NCBI GenBank assembly: GCA_051744365.1
Contig: JBNJCX010000051.1
Span: forward strand, 1-11,976
Direction: 5' to 3'
Length of the DNA stretch: 11,976 nucleotides
DNA from: Gudongella sp051744365
GTDB taxonomy: Bacteria > Bacillota > Clostridia > Tissierellales > Tissierellaceae
The notes beneath the pieces were generated by a model. The model did no database searches. It saw nothing but the letters and a program-made list of their open reading frames with translations, and was not told the origin of the DNA. Below, piece by piece: positions 1 to 6,655 of this stretch (position 1 is the stretch's first letter; each line of letters begins with the position of its first letter). Made by a program: the position numbers and the translations under genes.

Positions 1-38
1 AAATCCTCCCTTCTGCTACCAAGCATCCAGGAGGATTT
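1..38 (-). terminator. Putative terminator hairpin of the pyr operon
   Basis: Nine bases at 1-9 (AAATCCTCC) are an exact inverted repeat of 30-38 (GGAGGATTT), separated by 20 bases. Read on the minus strand this hairpin begins 9 bases after the pyrE stop codon, where an operon terminator would be expected. The bases that would form the U-tract lie beyond the window edge, so an intrinsic terminator cannot be confirmed. Confidence 0.5.
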
Positions 39-47
39 ATAATTCAA

Positions 48-608
48 CTATACTTGTATCTTTCTGCTTCCAGGCTTTACAATCGGCAATCCTTGCTTGC
101 AGAGAGGGCACTCATCCTTGTCATAGGTGTCGATATGGATCTTTCCGGCTGCATATATCCGATGGTCAAGGTCTCCGCTGCTTCTATCTATAAGCGCTGC
201 GATTCCAACAACATTTCCCCCATATTCCTCAACGACCTTTATTGCCTCGTAGGACGACTTTCCTGTTGTTACGACATCCTCGGCTATCAGTACATTCTGT
301 CCCTTTTCAATAAAGAACCCTCTCTTGAGCATCATTTCACCTTCTTCCCTCTCAGTGAAAAGCGCTGGCTTTCCAAGCTGTCTTCCAAGCTCATAGGCCA
401 CGATGATTCCTCCCATTGCAGGTCCGACCACAAGATCGACCTCGACGTCCTTAAGCTTCTCTACAACCATCTCCACTGCCTTCTCTGCCTTGTCTGGATA
501 TTGCAGCAGCTTTGCACACTGTATATACTTATTGCTGTGTCTCCCCGAAGACAAAAGAAAGTGTCCCTCAAGCAATGCCTCTGATTCCCTAAGCAATTCA
601 ATTATCAT
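48..608 (-). CDS. pyrE: Orotate phosphoribosyltransferase
   Basis: This 186-residue cytoplasmic enzyme converts orotate and PRPP to orotidine 5'-monophosphate, the fifth step of pyrimidine synthesis. The type I phosphoribosyltransferase PRPP loop is clear at about residues 106-119 (VLIAEDVVTTGKSS), with acidic E110 and D111 followed by T114, T115 and G116. GPAMGGI at 62-68 and TEREEGEM at 85-92 fit the family, as does the N-terminal GHFLLSSGRHSNKY segment. A C-terminal CPLC pair (C167, C170) is present; I recall such pairs from clostridial and thermophile OPRTases but cannot compare here. The ATG lies 3 bases after the pyrD stop, and its ribosome binding site GGGAGG overlaps the end of pyrD, so translation is probably coupled. 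It is the last gene of the operon. Confidence 0.96.
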   Translation of the reverse strand: MIIELLRESEALLEGHFLLSSGRHSNKYIQCAKLLQYPDKAEKAVEMVVEKLKDVEVDLVVGPAMGGIIVAYELGRQLGKPALFTEREEGEMMLKRGFFIEKGQNVLIAEDVVTTGKSSYEAIKVVEEYGGNVVGIAALIDRSSGDLDHRIYAAGKIHIDTYDKDECPLCKQGLPIVKPGSRKIQV

Positions 609-611
609 AGT

Positions 612-1514
612 CTACCTCCCGATAATTCCTCTTATCTCTTCCAGACTCTCTATTCCCTCTGAATTCATATACTCCTCAATACCCTGGATTATATCCAGAC
701 ATATATCAGGCTTTCTGAAGTTTGCACTTCCAACCTGAACCAGTGTTGCACCTGCCATTATGTACTCTATTGCATCCTCCCAGGACATGATTCCCCCCAT
801 ACCGATTATGGGAACACGGACTGACTTGGCAACCTCATATACCATCCTCAGTGCAATCGGCTTTATGGCAGGTCCTGAAAGCCCTGCAGTTATATTGTTG
901 AATACAGGTCTTCTCTTTCTTATATCAATTGCAAGGGCGTTGAAGGTATTTACAAGGGAAATTGCATCTGCTCCCGCATCCACACATGCAACAGCCATTT
1001 CACTTATGTTTTCAGCATTTGGTGAAAGCTTAACGACCAATGGCTTGTTGGTGACCTTCCGTACGGCCTCCACAACAATTGATGCCGGTGTACACTGTAT
1101 CCCAAAGGCCATTCCGCCTTCCTTAACATTCGGGCATGATATGTTCAGCTCGATCATGGGTACATCCGTCTCCTGAAGAAGCTCTGCACCCCTGACATAC
1201 TCATCCACAGTCCCTCCACCGAGATTTGCCATTACAACGGTATCCAATGACCTCATATATGGCCATTCTTCATCGATAAAACCCTGCACTCCGGGATTTT
1301 GAAGACCTATGCTGTTCATAAGTCCTGCTGGTGTCTCATGGAGCCTTCTCCCCTTGTTTCCGTCCTTTTTATTCAATGTCAGCCCCTTGGATGAAATCCC
1401 TCCCAGCTTGCCAATATCAAAGTATTCCTGAAACTCCCTTCCAAAACCGAAGGTTCCAGAAGCTGCAATGACAGGATTCTTAAACTGGATACCACAGAAT
1501 TCAACATCAGTCAT
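612..1514 (-). CDS. pyrD: Dihydroorotate dehydrogenase, class 1B catalytic subunit
   Basis: This 300-residue FMN enzyme oxidises dihydroorotate to orotate. FKNPVIAASGTFGFG (11-25), SSKGLT (41-46) and NISCPNVKEGG starting at N124 are typical of class 1 enzymes. The active-site base is a cysteine (C127), as in class 1, rather than the serine of membrane-bound class 2. The phosphate-binding segments GMGGI and GATLVQVGSANF near the C-terminus support FMN binding. Because pyrK lies directly upstream, this is class 1B, which passes electrons through PyrK to NAD+. I chose the ATG at 1514, preceded by AGGAGG with 9-base spacing, over an in-frame start 7 codons earlier whose extra residues (MHRRWFS) fit the family poorly. 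The start overlaps the pyrK stop by 8 bases. Confidence 0.95.
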   Translation of the reverse strand: MTDVEFCGIQFKNPVIAASGTFGFGREFQEYFDIGKLGGISSKGLTLNKKDGNKGRRLHETPAGLMNSIGLQNPGVQGFIDEEWPYMRSLDTVVMANLGGGTVDEYVRGAELLQETDVPMIELNISCPNVKEGGMAFGIQCTPASIVVEAVRKVTNKPLVVKLSPNAENISEMAVACVDAGADAISLVNTFNALAIDIRKRRPVFNNITAGLSGPAIKPIALRMVYEVAKSVRVPIIGMGGIMSWEDAIEYIMAGATLVQVGSANFRKPDICLDIIQGIEEYMNSEGIESLEEIRGIIGR

Positions 1515-2241
1515 GGAAAACCACCTCCTGTGCATTGAATACGGGACCTTCCTTGCAGACCCTCTCCATTCCCCTTACGGTCTCGATGGTACAGCCAAGG
1601 CATGCACCTATTCCACATGCCATATGGCTCTCCATAGACAACCAGAGCTCAGTCTTGTTTTCACAAAGTCCTGTCAAAGCCTCCATCATTGGCGTTGGAC
1701 CACAGGTTATTATGGCGTCATAATCCTCAGGACTGAGGATTTCCGTGACAAAGCCCCTGTGCCCATGGGATCCGTCCTCTGTTGTAATATTTATCCCCTT
1801 CACATAAGGACGGAATTCGTCTGTAAAATATGGTTGGCTTCTAAACCCTGCCAATAAATCGATCTCACATTCAAGGGTCCTTGCAAGGTAAAGAAGCGGA
1901 GCTATTCCTATGCCTCCTGAAACCAGGGCAACCTTTTTATTTCCCATCTCAGGGAATCCATTGCCAAGAGGTCCCAGAACACTTAAACCATCTCCCTCTT
2001 TAAGCTGGGAGATTATATGTGTACCCTTTCCCCTGACCTCATAAAGCAGTGTAAGCTTGCCTTCCTGCACATCAGCTATACTTATTGGTCTCGGCAGAAA
2101 TGGATCCAATCCATTCCAGCCTCTGAGCATATAGAATTGTCCTGGGATTCCCGTGAAGCCCCCTTCAAGAACCAGCTTGAAAATCCCTTCTGCAATTTCT
2201 TTGTTCTGGATTATTTTTCCGTCCCTGTAGCTATCCTTCAA
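1507..2241 (-). CDS. pyrK: Dihydroorotate dehydrogenase electron transfer subunit (FAD, 2Fe-2S)
   Basis: This 244-residue partner of PyrD belongs to the ferredoxin-NADP reductase fold. It carries electrons from the PyrD FMN through a [2Fe-2S] cluster and FAD to NAD+. The FAD motif is RPISI near residue 51, the nucleotide-binding segment is SGGIGIAPLLYLA, and the cluster ligands are C209, C214, C217 and C229 (CX4CX2CX11C), the usual PyrK pattern. The start codon is TTG at 2241, supported by GAGGAGG nine to ten bases upstream inside the end of pyrF; an ATG start would lose the conserved N-terminal strand. The gene overlaps pyrF by 11 bases and pyrD by 8, consistent with stoichiometric synthesis of the PyrD-PyrK complex. 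Confidence 0.94.
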   Translation of the reverse strand: MKDSYRDGKIIQNKEIAEGIFKLVLEGGFTGIPGQFYMLRGWNGLDPFLPRPISIADVQEGKLTLLYEVRGKGTHIISQLKEGDGLSVLGPLGNGFPEMGNKKVALVSGGIGIAPLLYLARTLECEIDLLAGFRSQPYFTDEFRPYVKGINITTEDGSHGHRGFVTEILSPEDYDAIITCGPTPMMEALTGLCENKTELWLSMESHMACGIGACLGCTIETVRGMERVCKEGPVFNAQEVVFHD

Positions 2242-3088
2242 AGCCTATGTCCTCCCTCATATTCAATACAGCTTCCCTTGTATAGTGGTCAAATCTTCCA
2301 TATCCGTCTTTATGCTTTCCATATGCAGTGATAATTCCCCTTGATGAATTTACTACCCCTCCATTGTTGTCCTTCAAGTATAGCTTGACATCTTTACCCT
2401 TTCCTCCCTGAGCACCGTAGCCTGGAATCAAAAAGTAAAGATTCTTGTATCTTTCACGGATTTCAACCGCCTCATCCACGGATGTCCCGCCTACAACTGC
2501 AGCGACGGACGAGTATCCACTCTTGCCCTTGAACTGTTCAGCCATCTCTGCCAGCCTGTCCCCCACATGATAGTAGATTTTCTTGCCATCTGCCTCCAGG
2601 TACTCAATGTCCCTTGCTCCAGGATTGGAGGTTCTAAGGAGCACAAACAATCCCTTCGCCCCGGACTCCACATAAGGCAGATATGGAGTTATGCTGTCAA
2701 AGCCCATATATGGATTGATTGTAATGAAGTCTGTTTCAAAGTCACCTTCAAAATGTGCCTTTCCATACATCTTTGCAGTTGAGGAGATGTCCCCTCTCTT
2801 CACATCCCCTATGGACAGGTGTCCTTCGGCTCTAAGGTATGAAAGTGTCCTGCTGTATGCAAGCATCCCCTTTAATCCATAAGCTTCGTAGAAGGCAATC
2901 TGTGGCTTGTAGATGGCAACCAAATCTCCTGTTGCATCAATTATCCTCTTGTTGAACTGAAATATTATCTGATCTATATCCTGATACTCTTCCTTGATTT
3001 CATCCGGGATGTAATCAAGGCTTGAATCAAGGCCTACACAGACCATTCCCTTCTTTTGGACCACTTCATAAAGTTTGTCTATTATCAT
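2231..3088 (-). CDS. pyrF: Orotidine 5'-phosphate decarboxylase, long (type 2) form
   Basis: This 285-residue enzyme decarboxylates OMP to UMP, the last step of the pathway. The catalytic charged network DVKRGDI lies at 95-101 (D95, K97, D100). VGLDSSLDYIP at 18-28 binds the ribose/phosphate end, and VVGGTS, LIPGYGAQGG and VNSSRGI form the C-terminal phosphate-binding loops. The length and the KRGDI motif point to the longer type 2 subfamily rather than the roughly 235-residue type found in Bacillus and E. coli. The ATG has GGAGG upstream and lies inside pyrC, with a 23-base overlap. Its end overlaps the TTG start of pyrK by 11 bases. Confidence 0.95.
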   Translation of the reverse strand: MIIDKLYEVVQKKGMVCVGLDSSLDYIPDEIKEEYQDIDQIIFQFNKRIIDATGDLVAIYKPQIAFYEAYGLKGMLAYSRTLSYLRAEGHLSIGDVKRGDISSTAKMYGKAHFEGDFETDFITINPYMGFDSITPYLPYVESGAKGLFVLLRTSNPGARDIEYLEADGKKIYYHVGDRLAEMAEQFKGKSGYSSVAAVVGGTSVDEAVEIRERYKNLYFLIPGYGAQGGKGKDVKLYLKDNNGGVVNSSRGIITAYGKHKDGYGRFDHYTREAVLNMREDIGFEG

Positions 3089-4295
3089 ATAACCTTTCCT
3101 CCCCGCACGATTTTGCCATATACTTTATATTGCCTCCTCTGATTGTCATCAGAACCTCTCCAAATACCTCCATTCCAGTAAACGGAGTGTTTTTACCTTT
3201 GGAGACAAACCTGTCTGGATCGATGACCTCTTTCTTTTCCAGATCAACCAGCACAATATCCCCGTCATACCCTTCCTGGAGTTTTCCCTTGCTTAATCCC
3301 ATTATCCTTGCAGGATTCTCAGACATTATTTTTACAAGCTGCTGAAGGCTGATATGCCCTCCTTTTACAAGCTTTGTATGGCATATCTGAAAAGCTGTCT
3401 CCAGGCCTGTCATTCCAGGGCTTCCCTTTCTCTTTTCCTCTTTTGTGTGTGGGGCATGGTCCGTTCCTACGGCGTCTACAATTCCATCCTTTATGGCTAC
3501 AATAATAGCCTGGACATCCTCTTTATTCCTAATAGGCGGATTCACCCTGTAGTCCACATCCCAAAGTGCTATATGGTGAGGTGTAACATCACAGGTTATG
3601 TTCCCCGCTCCCCTCATTTTTGCCCTTCTTACTTCCTCGATGGCCTCCATGGTGCTTACATGGGTAAGGTGAAGCCTTGCTCCTGTATGCTCCGCAAGAT
3701 AGATGTCCCTTACAGTCTCCAGATTCTCAGAAAGCCTGTAATCAATCTCTGTTATCTCCATCTCCTCTGCGTGGGCCATTACAATTATACCCTTGGTCTT
3801 TGCCTTTTCCATGGCTTTGTACATCATCAACGGAGATGATACCCCTTTGCCGTCATCTGTTATCATCTTTACCTGATTGTCCAGTTTGTCAAGGTGAGAA
3901 ATGGTCTTCCCATCAAAATTCTCTGTAATGGATGCACACTGGTGCACCTGTACAAGGTCAAGTTTTTTTGCCTTGTTTCTGACATAATTGACGGTTTCCA
4001 TATCCGAGCAGATTGGGTCCGTGTTGCCCATAAGGTTGACAAAGGTGTAGCCTCCCTTCAGGGCTGCCATGCCTCCAGTCATAAGATCCTCCTTGTGGAG
4101 ATATCCAGGATCTCTGAAGTGTGCATGCAGATCAACAAATGCAGGCAGAACAGCTAGCCCTTCTGCATTGATCATACTGCATTTATATTCCAGATTCTCA
4201 CCTATGTCTTCAATTTTTCCGTCCTTGATATATAGGTCCTTACTAAAACTATGGTGCCCATCAATAAGATGCGCACCCTTTATTAAAAGTTCCAT
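3066..4295 (-). CDS. pyrC: Dihydroorotase, class I
   Basis: This 409-residue zinc amidohydrolase interconverts carbamoyl aspartate and dihydroorotate. Metal and active-site residues are visible in order: H57-A-H59 with R61 in DLHAHFRDPG, D148 in TDDGKGV, H175 in MAHAEE, H212 in LTHVST and D279 in GTDHAPH. An aspartate in the DDG segment, instead of a carbamylated lysine, is typical of the long class I type. The usual MANTxP or MPNTxP substrate segment reads LMGNTDP here, with the asparagine (N91) kept. I chose the ATG at 4295 because GGGAGG sits 6 bases upstream and MELLIKGAHLIDG is the expected N-terminus. A longer frame reaching 4370 only reads through pyrI in another frame. The start follows the pyrI stop by 1 base. 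Confidence 0.95.
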   Translation of the reverse strand: MELLIKGAHLIDGHHSFSKDLYIKDGKIEDIGENLEYKCSMINAEGLAVLPAFVDLHAHFRDPGYLHKEDLMTGGMAALKGGYTFVNLMGNTDPICSDMETVNYVRNKAKKLDLVQVHQCASITENFDGKTISHLDKLDNQVKMITDDGKGVSSPLMMYKAMEKAKTKGIIVMAHAEEMEITEIDYRLSENLETVRDIYLAEHTGARLHLTHVSTMEAIEEVRRAKMRGAGNITCDVTPHHIALWDVDYRVNPPIRNKEDVQAIIVAIKDGIVDAVGTDHAPHTKEEKRKGSPGMTGLETAFQICHTKLVKGGHISLQQLVKIMSENPARIMGLSKGKLQEGYDGDIVLVDLEKKEVIDPDRFVSKGKNTPFTGMEVFGEVLMTIRGGNIKYMAKSCGEERLYDNRQTL

Positions 4296-4296
4296 T

Positions 4297-4725
4297 CTAA
4301 CCCTCCCAGGAATATATCTGATCGCAGTACTCACATTTATATATACCCTTGTTTTTATCCAGCAGCACAAATTTATGGGTTATATCTCTTTCTACAGTAG
4401 TAATGCATCTTGGATTCTTGCATTTGATTACATCCTGCACCTTTTTAGGAAGTGAAAGATTGATTTTCTCAGTGATCACCTCATCCTCAATAACATTGAC
4501 TGTGATATTGGGATCAAGGAATCCAAGCATCGCAAAGTCAATATCGATGACATCCTCTATCTTTATTATGTCCTTTTTCCCCATTTTATTGCTTGATGCA
4601 TTCATAATCAGCGCAACAGTAAAGTCAGCCCTTCCAAGCTTAAGGTATTCAAAGATCTTGAGCCCCATTCCCGGTCTTATATGGTCTATTACAAGCCCTT
4701 TTTTAATGCTGGTTATATTCAACAT
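4297..4725 (-). CDS. pyrI: Aspartate carbamoyltransferase regulatory subunit
   Basis: This 142-residue subunit binds nucleotide effectors and docks on PyrB to form the allosteric ATCase holoenzyme. The N-terminal allosteric domain has GLVIDHI, with D14 and H15 matching the E. coli nucleotide-binding D19/H20, GKKDIIKIE with K55 matching K60, and K87 near the position of K94. The C-terminal zinc domain has C102, C107, C131 and C134, the same spacing pattern as E. coli C109/C114/C138/C141. All ligands are present, so the subunit should fold and bind PyrB. It is about 11 residues shorter than the E. coli protein. The ATG directly follows the pyrB stop (TAAATG) and GGGGGTGA in the end of pyrB is the ribosome binding site. 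Confidence 0.95.
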   Translation of the reverse strand: MLNITSIKKGLVIDHIRPGMGLKIFEYLKLGRADFTVALIMNASSNKMGKKDIIKIEDVIDIDFAMLGFLDPNITVNVIEDEVITEKINLSLPKKVQDVIKCKNPRCITTVERDITHKFVLLDKNKGIYKCEYCDQIYSWEG

Positions 4726-5649
4726 TTACTTCACCCCCAGAAGTTTAAGGATTAATCCCATTCTTACAAACATACCGTTCTTGACCTGTCTGAAATACCA
4801 GGCTCTTGGATCGCTGTCCACCTCTACGGCTATTTCATTCACCCTTGGAAGTGGATGTAGTATTGCAAGGTCCTCCTTGGCATCCTTAAGCTTTTCAAGG
4901 TCAACTATATAGCTGTCCTTCAGTCTTACATAGTCCGCCTCATTGAAGAATCTCTCCTTCTGAACCCTGGTCATATACAGTATATCCATCTGGTCGATGA
5001 CCTCCTCCAGTCTTTCTACCTCTTCAAACTGGATATTGTTTTGTTCAAGGATTTCGGTCCTTATATAGTCAGGTATCTGAAGCTCCTTTGGAGATACCAG
5101 AATAAACCTGACATTCTCGTATCTGGACATGGCCTTTATAAGGGAGTGTACAGTTCTTCCAAACTTTAGATCCCCGCAGCATCCTACTGTAAGGTTGTCC
5201 AATCTTCCTTTGGATTCCAATATTGTGTAAAGGTCAGTAAGAGTCTGTGTTGGATGCTGATGACCTCCGTCACCGCCATTTATAAGAGGTACCGGACAGT
5301 ATCCGGCTCCGTGCTTGGGAGCTCCTTCGTTGGGGTGTCTCATAGCTATTATATCCGCGTAGGCTCCTACTGTCCTTAAGGTGTCTGCAAGGCTCTCACC
5401 CTTTGAGACAGAACTAGAGCCCGGCTCTGCAAACCCAATAACGCCTCCACCCAATCTCAACATCGCGGCTTCAAAGCTAAATCTGGTTCTAGTGCTAGGC
5501 TCATAGAACAATGTGCTGAGGATCTTACCATGGCATATGGAATTATAATCCTCCGGCTTATTTACGATTTCTTTTGTCAATTCAAAAATACTCTCCAGCT
5601 CTTCAATTGAAAAGTCCTGGGGGTCAACAAGATGTCTTCCTTTTAGCAT
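4726..5649 (-). CDS. pyrB: Aspartate carbamoyltransferase catalytic subunit
   Basis: This 307-residue enzyme condenses carbamoyl phosphate with aspartate, the committed step of pyrimidine synthesis. The carbamoyl-phosphate signature FYEPSTRTRFSFE is present with S52, T53, R54 and T55. SVSKGES supplies K83, donated into the neighbouring subunit's active site in the family. MRHPNEGA (R104, H105), HQHPTQTLTDL (H132) and LHPLPRVNEI complete the active site, and TRVQKERF carries the aspartate-binding arginine and glutamine. The ATG has AGGAGG 7 bases upstream. It is the first structural gene behind the attenuated leader, and directly adjoining pyrI indicates an E. coli-like catalytic-regulatory ATCase. 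It is regulated in expression by the leader and allosterically through PyrI. Confidence 0.96.
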   Translation of the reverse strand: MLKGRHLVDPQDFSIEELESIFELTKEIVNKPEDYNSICHGKILSTLFYEPSTRTRFSFEAAMLRLGGGVIGFAEPGSSSVSKGESLADTLRTVGAYADIIAMRHPNEGAPKHGAGYCPVPLINGGDGGHQHPTQTLTDLYTILESKGRLDNLTVGCCGDLKFGRTVHSLIKAMSRYENVRFILVSPKELQIPDYIRTEILEQNNIQFEEVERLEEVIDQMDILYMTRVQKERFFNEADYVRLKDSYIVDLEKLKDAKEDLAILHPLPRVNEIAVEVDSDPRAWYFRQVKNGMFVRMGLILKLLGVK

Positions 5650-5662
5650 AAATATTCCTCCT

Positions 5663-5677
5663 TTTAGTTTAACTAAA
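5663..5677. repeat. Short perfect palindrome beside the pyrB ribosome binding site
   Basis: TTTAGTT and AACTAAA are perfect inverted 7-mers around one central base. The palindrome touches the AGGAGG of pyrB (5657-5662) on its upstream side. In RNA the loop would be too small to close fully, so a DNA operator or chance are both possible. I know of no named site with this sequence. Confidence 0.4.
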
Positions 5678-5708
5678 CCTCAAGGAACAGCGTACAGAAA
5701 ACGGCATT

Positions 5709-5734
5709 AAAAATGCCTTCCACAAAGGAAGGCA
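5709..5734 (-). terminator. Attenuator terminator in the pyr leader
   Basis: On the minus strand, TGCCTTCC and GGAAGGCA form an 8-bp stem (5714-5721 and 5727-5734) around a 5-base loop, directly followed by five T (5713-5709). This is a standard intrinsic terminator lying between the pyr promoter and pyrB. Its 5' arm and loop can also pair with AAAGGAG at the base of the upstream hairpin, so the two folds exclude each other. Confidence 0.88.
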
Positions 5735-5762
5735 CAAGTGTTCCACTTATACGCTCTCCTTT
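5717..5762 (-). promoter_or_regulatory. Antiterminator pairing of the pyr leader
   Basis: The RNA segment AAAGGAG (5762-5756) can pair with UUCCUUU (5723-5717 side), covering the 5' arm and loop of the terminator. The same AAAGG is the 3' strand of the lower stem in the PyrR-type hairpin. Without PyrR the antiterminator can form and transcription continues; with PyrR bound, AAAGG is held and the terminator forms. A small hairpin, AAGTG-GAA-CACTT (5736-5748), lies in the loop between the two pairing segments. Confidence 0.7.
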
Positions 5763-5788
5763 CCGATCTCACGGGACCGATTTAAAGG
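5758..5788 (-). promoter_or_regulatory. PyrR-binding anti-antiterminator hairpin
   Basis: The minus-strand RNA folds as lower stem CCUUU (5788-5784) with AAAGG (5762-5758), a one-sided AAA bulge, upper stem UCGGUC with GAUCGG, and hexaloop CCGUGA (5774-5769). The loop fits the CNGNGA consensus of PyrR-bound RNA. A purine-rich bulge between two stems is also the known architecture of PyrR sites in Bacillus. PyrR with UMP is expected to stabilise this fold and cause termination upstream of pyrB. The pyrR gene itself is not in this window. Confidence 0.85.
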
Positions 5789-5802
5789 TATTCATTTATC
5801 TA

Positions 5803-5831
5803 AAATTATCACAGGGAGCTTCAGGTGTCAA
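5803..5831 (-). promoter_or_regulatory. Promoter of the pyr operon
   Basis: A perfect -35 box TTGACA lies at 5831-5826 on the minus strand. The -10 region falls within 5810-5803: GATAAT at 15-base spacing or TAATTT at 17. It drives the leader that contains the attenuator. The -35 box begins 7 bases after the stop codon of the HAD gene, so transcripts from that gene would also enter the leader. Confidence 0.7.
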
Positions 5832-5838
5832 TGGTTTT

Positions 5839-6492
5839 TCAATCCATATCATGATATTTTTCAAGATATTCCGGGAAGCTGTCAAAGACAATATCTGCAA
5901 CTTTATCAATCTCTTTCCGGTCAATCTCCGCCGATTTGTCCCTTATGGCAGCAACCTTGATGCCCAGTTTTTTAGCTGCCTCCATTGAATGGAGGGCATC
6001 CTCGAACAACCATATATCCGCAGGATTCTCATCTATTCTGTTGAGAATAAGCCCGTAGAACTCCGGTCTGTACTTTTCGATTCCAGTGCTTTTACAGGTC
6101 TGGAGAAAGCTGAAGTAATCATCTATCCCGAGCCTTTTCATTGCCCTTTTTGCCAGATAATCTGCCGTAGCTGTGGCAGCACACATCACAATACCCTCTT
6201 TATGGAGTGCTTGAAGCAGCTCCTTTGCTCCTTCTTTAAGCTGGATTTTCTCAAAGTAGTATTTCTCCAGCGCCTTTTCCATCTGGTCATTGATCTCCTC
6301 GCCGCTTTCCGGAAGGTCATACATATCCTTCAATACGTCAGATGCCTCCCTTAAGCTATACTCCCTCAATATTTCCCTTATATTATCAGGGGCATCTATG
6401 CCCCTTGATTTCAGATAATCATATGCCTGAGTTTCCCATACCCACATGGAATCCAGCAATGTTCCATCCAGGTCAAATATTGCAGCTTTCAT
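5839..6492 (-). CDS. HAD-superfamily phosphatase, beta-phosphoglucomutase-like
   Basis: This 217-residue cytoplasmic protein has all four haloacid dehalogenase motifs. They are DLDGTLLDS (nucleophile D7, acid/base D9), T107 in the ATATA segment, K140 in EKYRPEFY, and E164-D165 in WLFEDALHS. The helical cap at about residues 15-85 places it in subfamily I with phosphoglycolate phosphatase, beta-phosphoglucomutase and 5'-nucleotidase-like enzymes; the substrate cannot be told from sequence. The ATG has AGGAGG upstream. A weak promoter (TTGGAG, 19 bases, TATACA) is possible near 6530-6560. No terminator separates it from the pyr promoter, so it may be partly co-transcribed into the pyr leader. 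A nucleotide substrate would fit the context but is only inference. Confidence 0.9.
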   Translation of the reverse strand: MKAAIFDLDGTLLDSMWVWETQAYDYLKSRGIDAPDNIREILREYSLREASDVLKDMYDLPESGEEINDQMEKALEKYYFEKIQLKEGAKELLQALHKEGIVMCAATATADYLAKRAMKRLGIDDYFSFLQTCKSTGIEKYRPEFYGLILNRIDENPADIWLFEDALHSMEAAKKLGIKVAAIRDKSAEIDRKEIDKVADIVFDSFPEYLEKYHDMD

Positions 6493-6587
6493 GGTCAGTT
6501 CCTCCTTCTTTGTGTATCCTTACTGTCCTTGTATACCCAATAACCCTGCAGTTTCTCCAAAAATAATGAAGCTACAATGAAATGCTC

Positions 6588-6618
6588 TTGTTTGGTTTTA
6601 CAGCAACAATGGTATAAT
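6588..6618 (+). promoter_or_regulatory. Promoter of the aminopeptidase gene
   Basis: A perfect -10 TATAAT lies at 6613-6618 with an extended TG at 6610-6611. Upstream -35 candidates are weak: TTGTTT (6588-6593, 19-base spacing) or TTGGTT (6592-6597, 15-base spacing). The extended -10 probably compensates. The gene starts 38 bases downstream. Confidence 0.65.
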
Positions 6619-6655
6619 ATGATGAGAGTATCGAAATAATCCAGGAGGTGTATGA

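Noticed and set aside
54..584. Plus-strand open frame of 176 codons opposite pyrE
   Set aside because: It is entirely antisense to pyrE, which has complete family motifs, and shows no family signature itself.
4296..4370. Upstream extension of pyrC by 25 codons
   Set aside because: The extension overlaps pyrI in another frame, lacks a ribosome binding site and is absent from the dihydroorotase family; the ATG at 4295 has a good site.
4349..4912. Long open frame on the plus strand (187 codons) across the pyrI-pyrB boundary
   Set aside because: It lies antisense to two clearly identified genes, has no ribosome binding site and its residue content (runs of S, I, L) is that of an antisense shadow.
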